The notes beneath the pieces were generated by a model. The model was not told where the DNA came from. It saw only the letters and a program-made list of their open reading frames with translations, and ran no database searches. Both the position numbers and the translations under genes were made by a program. From a virus, in IMG/VR virus record IMGVR_UViG_3300021371_000022, positions 1 through 53,187 of that record: DNA of 53,187 nucleotides; one strand, 5' to 3'. Every line of letters starts with the position of its first letter. Position 1 is the first letter of the stretch. Shown here piece after piece: positions 15,216-22,593 of the stretch.

Positions 15216-15360
15216 AACACGTTACCGTAACGTTTTTAGTGTAAAAGTAAAGCTGTTCTAATTTTTCTTTATGGTACTCACATTTTTCTAGGTCTGAGTA
15301 CACCATCATATCGTAAGAGTAGATACTAGCTCCAACTTGAATAATAATTGCGAATAACAA
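15196..15360 (-). CDS. small exported or membrane peptide with TTG start
   Basis: A 54-codon frame that can only begin at TTG (preceded by AAAGAAAGA) or at internal ATG codons. The first 12 residues (MLFAIIIQVGAS) look like a signal or membrane segment, followed by a Tyr-rich charged part. It overlaps the following gene by 20 bases. Confidence 0.45.
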   Translation of the reverse strand: MLFAIIIQVGASIYSYDMMVYSDLEKCEYHKEKLEQLYFYTKNVTVTCYEYQTL

Positions 15361-15384
15361 TACATATATCTTTCTTTAATCTAA

Positions 15385-15621
15385 CTAAGTTTCGTTATGC
15401 TTTCTCCAAGCATTATGTAGTATATAAAACCAAACTCCGTTTATACAAGGCTCTATAATAGCATCTGCTCCTGCAAGAGCCCAATCTGCTCCTGTAATAA
15501 TACGATTGCAAGTCATTGCAATTGCTATATGTCCTACAGTATACACAACAGCTAGCATTACACTATTACCACCTAGTATCTTTGCTAACAATTTGAATAT
15601 ACCGTATCTAAACTCGCTCAT
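15385..15621 (-). CDS. DUF2061-like membrane protein
   Basis: A 78-residue protein with two membrane helices and the pattern RIITGADWALAGADAIIEPC followed by WFYILHNAWRK. This resembles DUF2061 proteins (T-G-x-x-x-x-A and H-E-x-x-W elements). Function unknown; membrane location is likely. Confidence 0.65.
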   Translation of the reverse strand: MSEFRYGIFKLLAKILGGNSVMLAVVYTVGHIAIAMTCNRIITGADWALAGADAIIEPCINGVWFYILHNAWRKHNET

Positions 15622-15812
15622 TAGTCATTAATTTTCATACTAGAGAACTCATTTACTAAAGAAGTTACTTCTTCAATAGTAGATACACAAATACGAGCAT
15701 TTTTATAGTCATCGCTTGAATCACGACCACTAACGTCTACCATATAACCATTATCGTAACGATAAATAGTAATACTATCATTTACTTCCTTAAGTTTATC
15801 ACTGATCTTCAT
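15621..15812 (-). CDS. small hypothetical protein
   Basis: A 63-residue protein (MKISDKLKEVNDSITIYRYD), strand-rich in the middle and ending with a helix. It shares one base with the next start. Unknown. Confidence 0.65.
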   Translation of the reverse strand: MKISDKLKEVNDSITIYRYDNGYMVDVSGRDSSDDYKNARICVSTIEEVTSLVNEFSSMKIND

Positions 15813-16128
15813 TTTTATCTCCCTTATCTGATTTTTTGTACATAGAAACTACATTACTAGTCTTAGATATAGTCTTGTCTATATCTTTGAATAATTTATC
15901 TAATCCTTTTTCTGTAAGAAGATCATCCGGTTCAGGAGTAAAATCTATCTCGATACCTTCTTCAATAGTTATATAATCATCCATGTTGATGTAAAACCCA
16001 GAAGATCTTAAAAAATTTTCAAAAGCATGTAATACTTCTTCTAAAGAAGAATCTTCTTCTAAATGTATTTTAATATCATAGCATAAATGGTCTCCAGAGG
16101 CTTTAAAAGTAAATCCTTTTTTAGACAT
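15799..16128 (-). CDS. hypothetical protein
   Basis: A 109-residue protein: an N-terminal strand-helix-strand unit (DIKIHLEEDSSLEEVLHAFE), an acidic linker, and a charged C-terminal helix ending KKSDKGDKNED. Site AGGAGA before the ATG. Unknown. Confidence 0.7.
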   Translation of the reverse strand: MSKKGFTFKASGDHLCYDIKIHLEEDSSLEEVLHAFENFLRSSGFYINMDDYITIEEGIEIDFTPEPDDLLTEKGLDKLFKDIDKTISKTSNVVSMYKKSDKGDKNEDQ

Positions 16129-16151
16129 TTTTATCTCCTATTTATTGTAAA

Positions 16152-16655
16152 TTATTCGTGTTCTCCGCCAGGATCGTTTGGATCAAGCATAACTTTTTTA
16201 CCATTGATCCACATATGCCCGCGTGTGCGACTTACAGAATGATAACCATCCGAGCGCAAGTTAAAAAGTGATGGATTGTTTTTTGCTACAGCAAACGTTC
16301 CTACTGTAATTGCAACGGCTGCCAATACGATAACATGGGCAATGGCAGTAATTCCAAACATCCACATACTACCAAAGTAGCTACTAAATACAATACACCA
16401 CATCCAAGCTAATACTTGCATAACCATGTGTCTAGTATTCAAATCTGGAATATACCTCAAAGGATTTTTATTGTGATCCATCACAACGTTCCAACTATTT
16501 ACTACAAATGTCCTCACTGGATAAACTCCTTTTTCAAATGTTACTTTTAGTGGATAGTGAGCATCTGCTATATCTTTAAACTCTATAGCATCATACTGGT
16601 CGATAAAATACTTTATCACTATTTGATTTTTAAAATAAGCGGCTACTTTATACAT
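16152..16655 (-). CDS. hypothetical membrane protein
   Basis: A 167-residue protein (start MYKVAAYFKN; GAGAG just before the ATG). Two long membrane helices lie at about residues 75-125 and separate a cytoplasmic alpha/beta N-terminal part from a C-terminal tail with RTRGHMWINGKK. No family recognised. The start four codons earlier (TTG) is less likely. Confidence 0.65.
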   Translation of the reverse strand: MYKVAAYFKNQIVIKYFIDQYDAIEFKDIADAHYPLKVTFEKGVYPVRTFVVNSWNVVMDHNKNPLRYIPDLNTRHMVMQVLAWMWCIVFSSYFGSMWMFGITAIAHVIVLAAVAITVGTFAVAKNNPSLFNLRSDGYHSVSRTRGHMWINGKKVMLDPNDPGGEHE

Positions 16656-16671
16656 ATTTTCTCTCAATAAT

Positions 16672-16746
16672 TGGTATCCCGTAGGGGAATCGAACCCCTG
16701 TTGCCGCCGTGAAAGGGCGATGTCCTAACCGCTAGACGAACGGGAC
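16672..16746 (-). tRNA. tRNA-Glu(UUC)
   Basis: A full cloverleaf with acceptor GTCCCGT/ACGGGAT, anticodon loop containing TTC in the usual tRNA-Glu context, T loop TTCGATT and encoded CCA. It abuts the stop of the gene at 16747, so it is probably processed from the operon transcript. Confidence 0.95.
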
Positions 16747-16998
16747 TTAGTGATAAGTAGTATCATCATGTACACTTTCATCTTCAAACTCAAAAGGCTC
16801 AACTTGCATAGCATTATCAACTAAGTAGTTCATCATTTTTAGATATTCTTCATCATCATCATGTATTGTTCTAAGTAATCTATGACTTATAGCTAACATA
16901 ACACTCGAAATCAACTCAGCATCGTGTCTTAATAATAATAAGTGCATTGTATCAAATAACTTATCAAATATTACTCTATGTTCTTTTCTTTTTTTCAT
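16747..16998 (-). CDS. small hypothetical helical protein
   Basis: An 83-residue helical protein (KLFDTMHLLLLRHDAELISS) with an acidic end. Its stop directly touches the tRNA-Glu 5' end. Confidence 0.6.
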   Translation of the reverse strand: MKKRKEHRVIFDKLFDTMHLLLLRHDAELISSVMLAISHRLLRTIHDDDEEYLKMMNYLVDNAMQVEPFEFEDESVHDDTTYH

Positions 16999-17015
16999 AG
17001 CCTACTTAATTAAAA

Positions 17016-17237
17016 TTAGTTAGTAACGAAGACCCATACTACATTATGTTCATGAGAAGTTTGAGTAAAATTGCCTGCTTTAGTCCAATCAATCTGTGCA
17101 AGACTAGTATCATTAGTTCCAAAGTTTGCAATTTCTTGTGTAATTTGTGAACTATGAACAATATTATCTGGTACATCATCTTTATTGAGATAATGAGCTC
17201 CTGCTGCTAATGCTGCTATAATTGCTAGTACTTCCAT
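17016..17237 (-). CDS. hypothetical exported or anchored protein
   Basis: A 73-residue protein with an N-terminal hydrophobic helix (MEVLAIIAALAAGAHYL) followed by a polar domain, suggesting a membrane anchor or signal peptide. AGGAAT before the ATG; two bases follow the previous gene. Confidence 0.6.
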   Translation of the reverse strand: MEVLAIIAALAAGAHYLNKDDVPDNIVHSSQITQEIANFGTNDTSLAQIDWTKAGNFTQTSHEHNVVWVFVTN

Positions 17238-17240
17238 AGC

Positions 17241-17366
17241 CTATATTCCTTTCAAAAATTTATACATCTGTATGTAAAACATAAATGTTTTAGGATAATT
17301 ATCGGGGTCAGGTAATCTATCACCATAATAATCTATCATATCAATTATTTGAGCATCTGTCAACAC
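17241..17366 (-). CDS. 41-residue hypothetical peptide with GTG start
   Basis: The frame (V/M-LTDAQIIDMIDYYGDRLPD) begins with GTG 6 bases after AAAGGGA and ends 3 bases before the next gene. Composition looks coding; no family. Confidence 0.55.
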   Translation of the reverse strand: MLTDAQIIDMIDYYGDRLPDPDNYPKTFMFYIQMYKFLKGI

Positions 17367-17382
17367 GTAATTCCCTTTAAGT

Positions 17383-17458
17383 TGGTACTCGGTGAGGGAT
17401 TCGAACCCCCGACAAACGCGTTATGAGCACGTGGTTCTAACCGCTGAACTAACCGAGT
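17383..17458 (-). tRNA. tRNA-Met(CAU), elongator type or Ile2
   Basis: Acceptor ACTCGGT/ACCGAGT, D loop with AGCGGTTAGA, anticodon loop CTCATAA, T loop TTCGAAT, CCA encoded. The 1-72 pair is A-T, so it is not a normal initiator with an unpaired first base. A CAT tRNA could also be the lysidine-modified Ile2 type. Confidence 0.9.
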
Positions 17459-17463
17459 ATATT

Positions 17464-17539
17464 TGGCTGGGATAGCAGGACTCGAACCTGCGACAGGGTG
17501 ATTAACAGTCACCTGCTCTACCAACTGAGCTATATCCCA
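17464..17539 (-). tRNA. tRNA-Asn(GUU), standard form
   Basis: Acceptor TGGGATA/TATCCCA, standard short variable loop, anticodon loop CTGTTAA, discriminator G, CCA encoded. Useful comparison for the unusual GUU tRNA at 7592, which has the same anticodon and G73 in a long-arm body. Confidence 0.95.
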
Positions 17540-17544
17540 ATACT

Positions 17545-17630
17545 TGGTGCCCCCAGCGAGAGTCGAACTCGCACGCCGCAGTTGGCCACGGATTTTAAGT
17601 CCGTTATGTCTACCATTCCATCACAGGGGC
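17545..17630 (-). tRNA. tRNA-Leu(UAA)
   Basis: Class II tRNA with a long variable arm, acceptor GCCCCTG, anticodon loop CTTAAAA, T loop TTCGACT, CCA encoded. A normal Leu tRNA, with A73 before the CCA. Confidence 0.95.
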
Positions 17631-17638
17631 TTTTATTT

Positions 17639-17715
17639 TGGAGGGCTACAAGAGAGTCGAACTCCTGACCTTCTGATTCGTAATCAGATGCTCTATCCAG
17701 CTGAGCTAGCAGCCC
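17639..17715 (-). tRNA. tRNA-Arg(ACG)
   Basis: Acceptor GGGCTGC/GTAGCCC, D arm TAGCTCAGCTGGATAGAGC, anticodon loop TTACGAA, CCA encoded after a T discriminator. ACG would be read as ICG after deamination. Confidence 0.9.
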
Positions 17716-17721
17716 TTAATT

Positions 17722-17795
17722 TGGCAGAGGATGTAGGAGTCGAACCCACGCCCGCAGAGTTGGAACCTGCTGTGCTACCGTAACACTTATCCCCT
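17722..17795 (-). tRNA. tRNA-Trp(CCA)
   Basis: Acceptor AGGGGAT/ATCCTCT, discriminator G, anticodon loop TTCCAAC with CCA at 34-36, encoded CCA tail. The 5' AGGGG end with G73 is typical of tRNA-Trp. Confidence 0.9.
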
Positions 17796-17949
17796 AATTA
17801 TTAAATCTTTCTGATAATTCATTTGTGTCTAGCATATCTTCTACATCGTCTGTAGACATATATTTCAGAGCCATGATCAACATAACTTCTGCAGAAACTA
17901 TGCCTTCTTCTACCATCTCTAAGGCTTTATCTTTAGCATTTGATGTCAT
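17794..17949 (-). CDS. 51-residue hypothetical helical protein
   Basis: A helical protein (MTSNAKDKALEMVEEGIVSA ... STDDVEDMLDTNELSERF). GAGG lies 9 bases before the ATG. Its stop overlaps the first two bases of tRNA-Trp, so tRNA processing would cut the message at the gene's end. This type of helix-turn-helix-like acidic peptide recurs in marine phages. Confidence 0.65.
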   Translation of the reverse strand: MTSNAKDKALEMVEEGIVSAEVMLIMALKYMSTDDVEDMLDTNELSERFNN

Positions 17950-17966
17950 TTTAGTGCCTCTTATAA

Positions 17967-18158
17967 CTAATTCTTTAAGTAGGTATGAAGTTCGTGCTGT
18001 ATCTCATCCCAATGAGCTAAAGATACCCTAGACAAAGTACCAACAGTGCCTCCATATTTTTTTGTGAGTTCAAATATAAATTCGTATCTAGGTATATTGT
18101 AATGTTCGATAGCAAATTGCTCTGCTTCAATCACTGCATCTTTTAATTTACCCATCAT
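17967..18158 (-). CDS. small hypothetical protein
   Basis: A 63-residue helical protein (KLKDAVIEAEQFAIEHYNIP). The start may be either of two adjacent Met codons; it overlaps the end of the upstream gene by 4 bases, with AGGAG inside it. Unknown. Confidence 0.6.
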   Translation of the reverse strand: MMGKLKDAVIEAEQFAIEHYNIPRYEFIFELTKKYGGTVGTLSRVSLAHWDEIQHELHTYLKN

Positions 18159-18346
18159 AAAGCTCCTTCTTTTATCAATCCTTTAATTCTTCTAAATTCT
18201 AACAAATCAAAAAGCAAAAAGCAAACTAAAAACCCTGGTACGGACACAGACACTCCCATGAAATAAGGTAAAAAATATACTATAACAAGTAATCTAGTCA
18301 AGTATGCGGGGATATATTTTTTAGGCAATACGTGAAGCGGCCACAT
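18155..18346 (-). CDS. small membrane protein
   Basis: A 63-residue protein with two hydrophobic helices separated by a short loop (about residues 16-31 and 33-48) and a basic end. Coupled to both neighbours by stop/start overlap. Confidence 0.6.
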   Translation of the reverse strand: MWPLHVLPKKYIPAYLTRLLVIVYFLPYFMGVSVSVPGFLVCFLLFDLLEFRRIKGLIKEGAL

Positions 18347-18600
18347 TAATTTTTACTACTTTTTTTAGTGTATTTAAGGGCTTGATATAGTTCTCCTATA
18401 TATACAAAAGGAAAAATTACCATAAATATAGGAAAAAGCAGTAAAGGAAAGATTATTTTTTGCATTAAGCTAAAAGATTGCTCTGTAGTTTCTTTACTAC
18501 CTTTGCTGCCGTTGCCAGATAATTCTCCAGCCGCATTACTCGCTCTCATCCAATAAATACCACTATTATGGTTTTTTGGTTTTAATCCTGCTTGTCTCAT
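18346..18600 (-). CDS. small single-span membrane protein
   Basis: An 84-residue protein with a polar Gly/Ser-rich first half and one strong membrane helix (IIFPLLLFPIFMVIFPFVYI) followed by a basic tail. Its start overlaps the TGA of the gene upstream. Confidence 0.6.
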   Translation of the reverse strand: MRQAGLKPKNHNSGIYWMRASNAAGELSGNGSKGSKETTEQSFSLMQKIIFPLLLFPIFMVIFPFVYIGELYQALKYTKKSSKN

Positions 18601-18767
18601 TCAAAAACTCCTTCATCAACTAAGTAATTATCTAAATTATATTGAAGTTTATTATAAACTCTAACCCAATATTTTTCTGCCCAAGAATCAGGAGCACAGT
18701 TATCAATCACATTTTGAACGTTTCTAAGTCTATTTATATATAACTGAACTACAAACTCATTTTTCAT
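18597..18767 (-). CDS. 56-residue hypothetical protein
   Basis: The frame starts MKNEFVVQLYINRLRNVQNV and ends EGVFE; GGAAG lies just before the ATG, a good promoter lies 30 bases upstream, and the stop overlaps the next ATG. First gene of the operon that includes the tRNA cluster. Confidence 0.65.
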   Translation of the reverse strand: MKNEFVVQLYINRLRNVQNVIDNCAPDSWAEKYWVRVYNKLQYNLDNYLVDEGVFE

Positions 18768-18796
18768 AATTCTTCCTTTTTCACAAGTTATAACCT

Positions 18797-18825
18797 ATAC
18801 TATCAAATATTTAAGCTTTTGGCAA
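18797..18825 (-). promoter_or_regulatory. promoter of the operon containing the tRNA cluster
   Basis: On the minus strand TTGCCA, 17 bases ending TTTGA, TAGTAT. Confidence 0.75.
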
Positions 18826-18833
18826 GTAAGATA

Positions 18834-18860
18834 TAAAAAAAGAGAGCCCATAAGCTCTCT
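18834..18860 (-). terminator. terminator after Hsp20
   Basis: On the minus strand AGAGAGC, loop TTATGG, GCTCTCT, then seven T. Confidence 0.9.
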
Positions 18861-18885
18861 TTATCTTTAATATGTTAAGACTAAA

Positions 18886-19320
18886 TCATTTGATCTCAAT
18901 TAGTTTTGGTTTCTTTTCTTCTGGAATAATGCGTTCAAGTTCTACGTAAAGCATACCGTTTGCCATTTCTGCAGAATTTACAACAATATCGTCAGCAAGA
19001 GTAAACTTACGACGAAATTTACGCTGAGATATTCCTTTATGTAACCATTCCCATTTATCACTATTAACATTAGCCTCCGCAGGGTTATGTTCAATAGTTA
19101 AAACTCCATCAGCAATTTCTAGTTTCAAATCTTCTTTACTAACACCAGCTAGTGCCATTTCAATTTGAAATTTATTACCGTCTTTAATAATATTATAGGG
19201 AGGAAATGCTGTAGAGGTGGTTTGGTGCTCCATGTAACGATTCATATCATGGAAGATTCTATCAAAACCAACAGCAAAGGGTGTGAGTTTATTTAAGTCA
19301 AGTGTAGTTAAGCGTGTCAT
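18886..19320 (-). CDS. small heat-shock protein (Hsp20/IbpA family)
   Basis: A 144-residue alpha-crystallin-type chaperone. It has an N-terminal arm with PFAVGFDRIFHDMNRY (the IbpA-like start), a beta-sandwich core FQIEMALAGVSKEDLKLEIA, the conserved A-x-x-x-N-G-M-L-Y-V-E block, and a C-terminal I-E-I motif. It binds unfolding proteins, and related genes are very common in cyanophages and pelagiphages, probably supporting virion assembly or host survival. The start was chosen at the ATG with AAGGAG upstream, 18 codons inside a longer frame. Monocistronic with promoter and terminator. Confidence 0.95.
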   Translation of the reverse strand: MTRLTTLDLNKLTPFAVGFDRIFHDMNRYMEHQTTSTAFPPYNIIKDGNKFQIEMALAGVSKEDLKLEIADGVLTIEHNPAEANVNSDKWEWLHKGISQRKFRRKFTLADDIVVNSAEMANGMLYVELERIIPEEKKPKLIEIK

Positions 19321-19387
19321 CTTACATATCTCCTTATTAAGCAAGAATTTAACGTAAAGTTCCCTCTTAGGCAAACCTTACATTTAT

Positions 19388-19416
19388 AATATATCAAAAA
19401 AACAACTAGAGAGCAA
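19388..19416 (-). promoter_or_regulatory. promoter of the Hsp20 gene
   Basis: On the minus strand TTGCTC, 17 bases ending TTTGA, TATATT, with a leader of about 60 bases. Same layout as the promoter at 1297. Confidence 0.75.
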
Positions 19417-19419
19417 TTA

Positions 19420-20010
19420 TTATTTCTTTTTAAGTAAGACTGAGGTAGTACTTCTTTTATTGTCTATAGTAACTCCTGGAAACTGCATGATACTTTCAAA
19501 ATGTTTTTCAACTAAAGGAATTAAATAATCGAAATAATGATCACGATTAGTATCATCATAAATTATCATACCTCCTCTTTTAAGTTTTGGTATTGCTAAA
19601 TCTAAACAACGATTCCTAACTCTACCATCTATCACTATAATATCGAAATAATTATCTTTAAACTTATCTATAGAGTGTACAAAATCTTTAAAAGATTTAC
19701 CACTCGCTGATGAGTGTTTAGCAATATATCCAGGATGCTTAGTTTCGTCTGGTTCTTTTAAAATTAAATTTATATTTATCTTGTCTTGTGCTCTTATTTG
19801 TAATTCTTCAAAAAAAGACTTAAAGTATTCTACACTCCATATAGTGTTACATCTCTCTGCAAACCAAAAAGTAGAAGCCCCAGAACCCCACTCAAAAATT
19901 ACATGAGACTTGTTAATATAACTGTCTAAATAAGTAATGCTAGTATCAGTCATAGCAGGAACATTAGTATCTAATAATTTGTAATCAATTCTCTTTTGTA
20001 TACTAACCAT
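19420..20010 (-). CDS. class I SAM methyltransferase-like protein
   Basis: A 196-residue protein with a SAM-binding motif I of the E-W-G-S-G-A-S type (residues 37-43), a motif II W-S-V-E-Y, and FDIIVIDGR then KRGGMIIYDDTN. It belongs to the same broad group as sugar- and lipid-modifying methyltransferases. It overlaps the radical SAM gene by 8 bases and forms a block with a sialyltransferase-like protein and a glycosyltransferase, so it may methylate a glycan or a peptide. Substrate unknown. Confidence 0.7.
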   Translation of the reverse strand: MVSIQKRIDYKLLDTNVPAMTDTSITYLDSYINKSHVIFEWGSGASTFWFAERCNTIWSVEYFKSFFEELQIRAQDKININLILKEPDETKHPGYIAKHSSASGKSFKDFVHSIDKFKDNYFDIIVIDGRVRNRCLDLAIPKLKRGGMIIYDDTNRDHYFDYLIPLVEKHFESIMQFPGVTIDNKRSTTSVLLKKK

Positions 20011-20971
20011 TTTTTATATAATCCCTAAAATCAAATGATTTATCTATTTTATGTTGTCCATAAGCTTTACCTTTAATATTAGACCATACTAAAGAATCTG
20101 GAGCTTCATAAAGTTGATCACAATCTTTACAATAATCAATATCATCAAAACGTTTTTCTTTATGTGCTTGCCTTAAACTATTATACTCCTCAGAGTTCCA
20201 AATTTCAACAATACTTTGATCTTCTAAGTGACCCAATACAGCTTTTGAATCTTGTCCTAAAACATAACAACAAGGAACTACTGCTGCATGTTTACCATCT
20301 ACACCTCCTGCTCTTACATTCAAATAAGGTGCAAAAGGACGACCACAAGATCTTTTTTCTTTTTTATCTCTTTCATAAGGAGTATCGTACTGACCGCCCC
20401 AATTATGCATCTGCCAAATTTCAGCGTCAATTCCTAAAGGTTCGATCCAATTTTGACGGTATTCACTAATTTCGTAGTCAATTCTATCATTATCTAAAAT
20501 TAAATGATAAGAAGAAATCGTAGTATAAGAAGCTTTTGCAATTTGCATAAATCTATGAACTTGTCTGTAAATAGTAGAAAAAGCATCTTTACTCATCCAA
20601 TGAGTATACTGAGTAGGATTATAACCAATTACACTAACTCTAATATTTTTTAGACCAGCCTGAACTAGTTTTTCAGACATAGTTTCATCTAAATTAAACC
20701 CATTACTAACAATATTACAGTCTATACCTTTACTAAAAGCATAACTAATATACTCGTCTATATTACGATTTAAAAGAGGCTCCCCACTTCCTTGAAGGTT
20801 TATTTCTTTACAACCTAATTCTGCTAATTGAGAAACAATATTGCGATAAGTATCTAAAGGTAATTTTTTAAGAAAGGACTTTTCTCTGCCGTCTGTTTGA
20901 GGACACATCGGACATGCGTAGTTACATCCACCATTAATTTCTACAGATGCGTGTTTTAAGGTGTTATCCAT
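20003..20971 (-). CDS. radical SAM/SPASM-type enzyme
   Basis: A 322-residue protein with the C-x3-C-x2-C iron-sulfur motif (C16, C20, C23), the GEP-like motif QGSGEPLL, and a C-terminal cysteine cluster (SCGRPFAPY, VPCCYV, DYCKDCDQLY) that can hold a second iron-sulfur cluster as in SPASM proteins. Such enzymes modify peptides, proteins or sugars by radical chemistry. It is distinct from the four radical SAM proteins of the 36-44 kb operon. Its neighbours point to sugar or surface modification. Confidence 0.85.
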   Translation of the reverse strand: MDNTLKHASVEINGGCNYACPMCPQTDGREKSFLKKLPLDTYRNIVSQLAELGCKEINLQGSGEPLLNRNIDEYISYAFSKGIDCNIVSNGFNLDETMSEKLVQAGLKNIRVSVIGYNPTQYTHWMSKDAFSTIYRQVHRFMQIAKASYTTISSYHLILDNDRIDYEISEYRQNWIEPLGIDAEIWQMHNWGGQYDTPYERDKKEKRSCGRPFAPYLNVRAGGVDGKHAAVVPCCYVLGQDSKAVLGHLEDQSIVEIWNSEEYNSLRQAHKEKRFDDIDYCKDCDQLYEAPDSLVWSNIKGKAYGQHKIDKSFDFRDYIKNG

Positions 20972-21513
20972 AAATATTCAGTCCTATCTAAGGTTTCTAA
21001 GTATGCTTTATCTAGCCACGGTTTATGTACAGGAGCAGGTTGTGGTATATTTCTTACAGTATGTCTTTTATTAGTTTCATAGAAATCATAATTTATTAAA
21101 AATAGTTTTGATGCAGTGTATTTATGAAACCAATAAGCAGCAATAGTACCTGTTAAAGGTCTAGATATTTGCATTTCTTCTGTCATTGTTTCCCACTCTT
21201 CGACTGCCCAAAAATAGGTATGAATCCACTCAGTTGGAAAATTACGTCTCATATTTGCACCATTTCTATCCCCATTAGCACGTATAATAAAACGCTCTCC
21301 TCCTGATCCCTGCGAATCGTGTTGAAATTTAGGATCTTGTGACTGGTTGTTAAACCAAATATCACAGTCTCCCCAACGACGACTAGAGTTTAATCTAACT
21401 AAAACAGGAGCACCCTCAATGACAACTCCGTCTAAAGGAACTCCTGATGATACAATATAAATATCTCTATTATCAATAAAATCAATTATTTCTGAGAGCA
21501 ATAATCTCTCCAT
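20956..21513 (-). CDS. GT29 sialyltransferase-like protein
   Basis: A 185-residue protein with the elements of the sialyltransferase (GT29) fold: a start strand-turn IYIVSSGVPLDG, an arginine strand VLVRLNSS, then RPLTGTIAAYWFHKYTASKL and LINYDFYE, matching the P-x-T/S-G-x-x-x-x motif followed by a strand that ends in Y-x-F. This suggests transfer of a sugar acid from a CMP donor. Only weak similarity can be judged by eye. It overlaps both neighbours. Confidence 0.5.
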   Translation of the reverse strand: MERLLLSEIIDFIDNRDIYIVSSGVPLDGVVIEGAPVLVRLNSSRRWGDCDIWFNNQSQDPKFQHDSQGSGGERFIIRANGDRNGANMRRNFPTEWIHTYFWAVEEWETMTEEMQISRPLTGTIAAYWFHKYTASKLFLINYDFYETNKRHTVRNIPQPAPVHKPWLDKAYLETLDRTEYLWITP

Positions 21514-22154
21514 TCATCGGCATAAGATTGGTTTTCATACCCTTCTAACCAAGGTCCTCCATCAGTAAAATGAACAGCACTTGGTTTAATATCTTTATCG
21601 TAGTATCCTAATAAGTAGTTCCACTCTATAGGCAAAGAACCAACTTCTCCGTCATAACACCAAGCAAATTGATGAAGATCGGCAGGGTCATAATTATTAA
21701 CTAAATCAGGAGTAAGAAGACGACACGCCTCGTGTTCACAATTAAATAACATCAAGGATGACCAGTTCTTCTTTGGATAGAAATGATTTATTTGATTGTC
21801 CATTTTAGAAGAAGATTTAGGAGTATAAACATGTTGAACTACTTGAACTGCTTTAGTATCATCTTTAAGAGCAAATAAGTTAGAAATATCGTCTAACCAT
21901 AAAAAGTCACAATCACAATAAACAGCCCAACCTTTGTACCCGCTTAGTGCAGGAACTAAAAAACGAGTAAGAGAGAAAGGAGTAGAAGCTCTATCGTCTT
22001 CTTCTCTCCAATAAATTTTTGAGTTTCTTAAATCGTTTTGATCGAGTTTATAGGCTTTAAAAAAACTAGGATGAGCCGTATTTCTAAAAATAGAGTTAAC
22101 ACAGGTTTCATAAGCAACTGATTGTTTAGGGTCATAACCGATATAAATATTCAT
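21486..22154 (-). CDS. GT8-like glycosyltransferase
   Basis: A 222-residue GT-A fold protein: N-terminal nucleotide-sugar strand MNIYIGYDPKQSVAYETC, the FSLTRFLVPAL helix, the DxD-type metal motif YCDCDFLW (residues 79-85) and a C-terminal H-F-T-D-G-G-P-W motif closing the donor site. Such proteins move a sugar from a UDP or related donor. Probably acts on a host or virion glycan with the neighbouring sialyltransferase-like, radical SAM and methyltransferase genes. Confidence 0.8.
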   Translation of the reverse strand: MNIYIGYDPKQSVAYETCVNSIFRNTAHPSFFKAYKLDQNDLRNSKIYWREEDDRASTPFSLTRFLVPALSGYKGWAVYCDCDFLWLDDISNLFALKDDTKAVQVVQHVYTPKSSSKMDNQINHFYPKKNWSSLMLFNCEHEACRLLTPDLVNNYDPADLHQFAWCYDGEVGSLPIEWNYLLGYYDKDIKPSAVHFTDGGPWLEGYENQSYADEWRDYCSQK

Positions 22155-22243
22155 TTTATAACACTACTTTTTTTAGGTTTAGACTTTTTTAGACGGGCTT
22201 TTAGCTTTCGTAAACCATAATCTTTATACCTAATAATTATCAT
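22151..22243 (-). CDS. 30-residue basic peptide
   Basis: The frame MIIIRYKDYGLRKLKARLKK with a Lys-rich tail is coupled to both neighbours by stop/start overlap (TAATG upstream, ATGA downstream). Highly basic, possibly nucleic-acid binding. Confidence 0.5.
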   Translation of the reverse strand: MIIIRYKDYGLRKLKARLKKSKPKKSSVIK

Positions 22244-22593
22244 TAAAGTTGTTCCTTATTTTCAAAATATTTTTGAACATCAAAGCTTATTCTATCTCCA
22301 AAAGCTATTATACAAGCTTCATCACTGTCTAAATGCATTTCTACAACAGTAAAAGTTCCTGTGTCTGTGTTTACAAATACGTATATAGGCCAAAGTTCTT
22401 TCTTTTGTTGGGAGGTACGTATTTCACCTATACCACCTAAAATAGCTTTTTCACCAGCTTCATCTAAAAACTTATAAAGAGAGGTTGGATCCCCGCACTG
22501 TACAGGTTTTTCTCTCCACTGTGTCTCTGCAAAAGCAGAAAAAGAAAAGAGAAAAGTAGTAAAAACTATAATAGTTCTAAGTAAATTTTTCAT
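22243..22593 (-). CDS. hypothetical exported protein
   Basis: A 116-residue protein with a clear signal peptide (KNLLRTIIVFTTFLFSFSAFA, then cleavage after A-x-A). The mature part contains two cysteines (CGDPTSLYKFLDEAGEKAI; EACIIAFGD) that could form a disulphide in the periplasm. Similar small exported proteins with CGDP motifs occur in marine phages, role unknown. Overlaps the ParB-like gene by 17 bases. Confidence 0.75.
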   Translation of the reverse strand: MKNLLRTIIVFTTFLFSFSAFAETQWREKPVQCGDPTSLYKFLDEAGEKAILGGIGEIRTSQQKKELWPIYVFVNTDTGTFTVVEMHLDSDEACIIAFGDRISFDVQKYFENKEQL

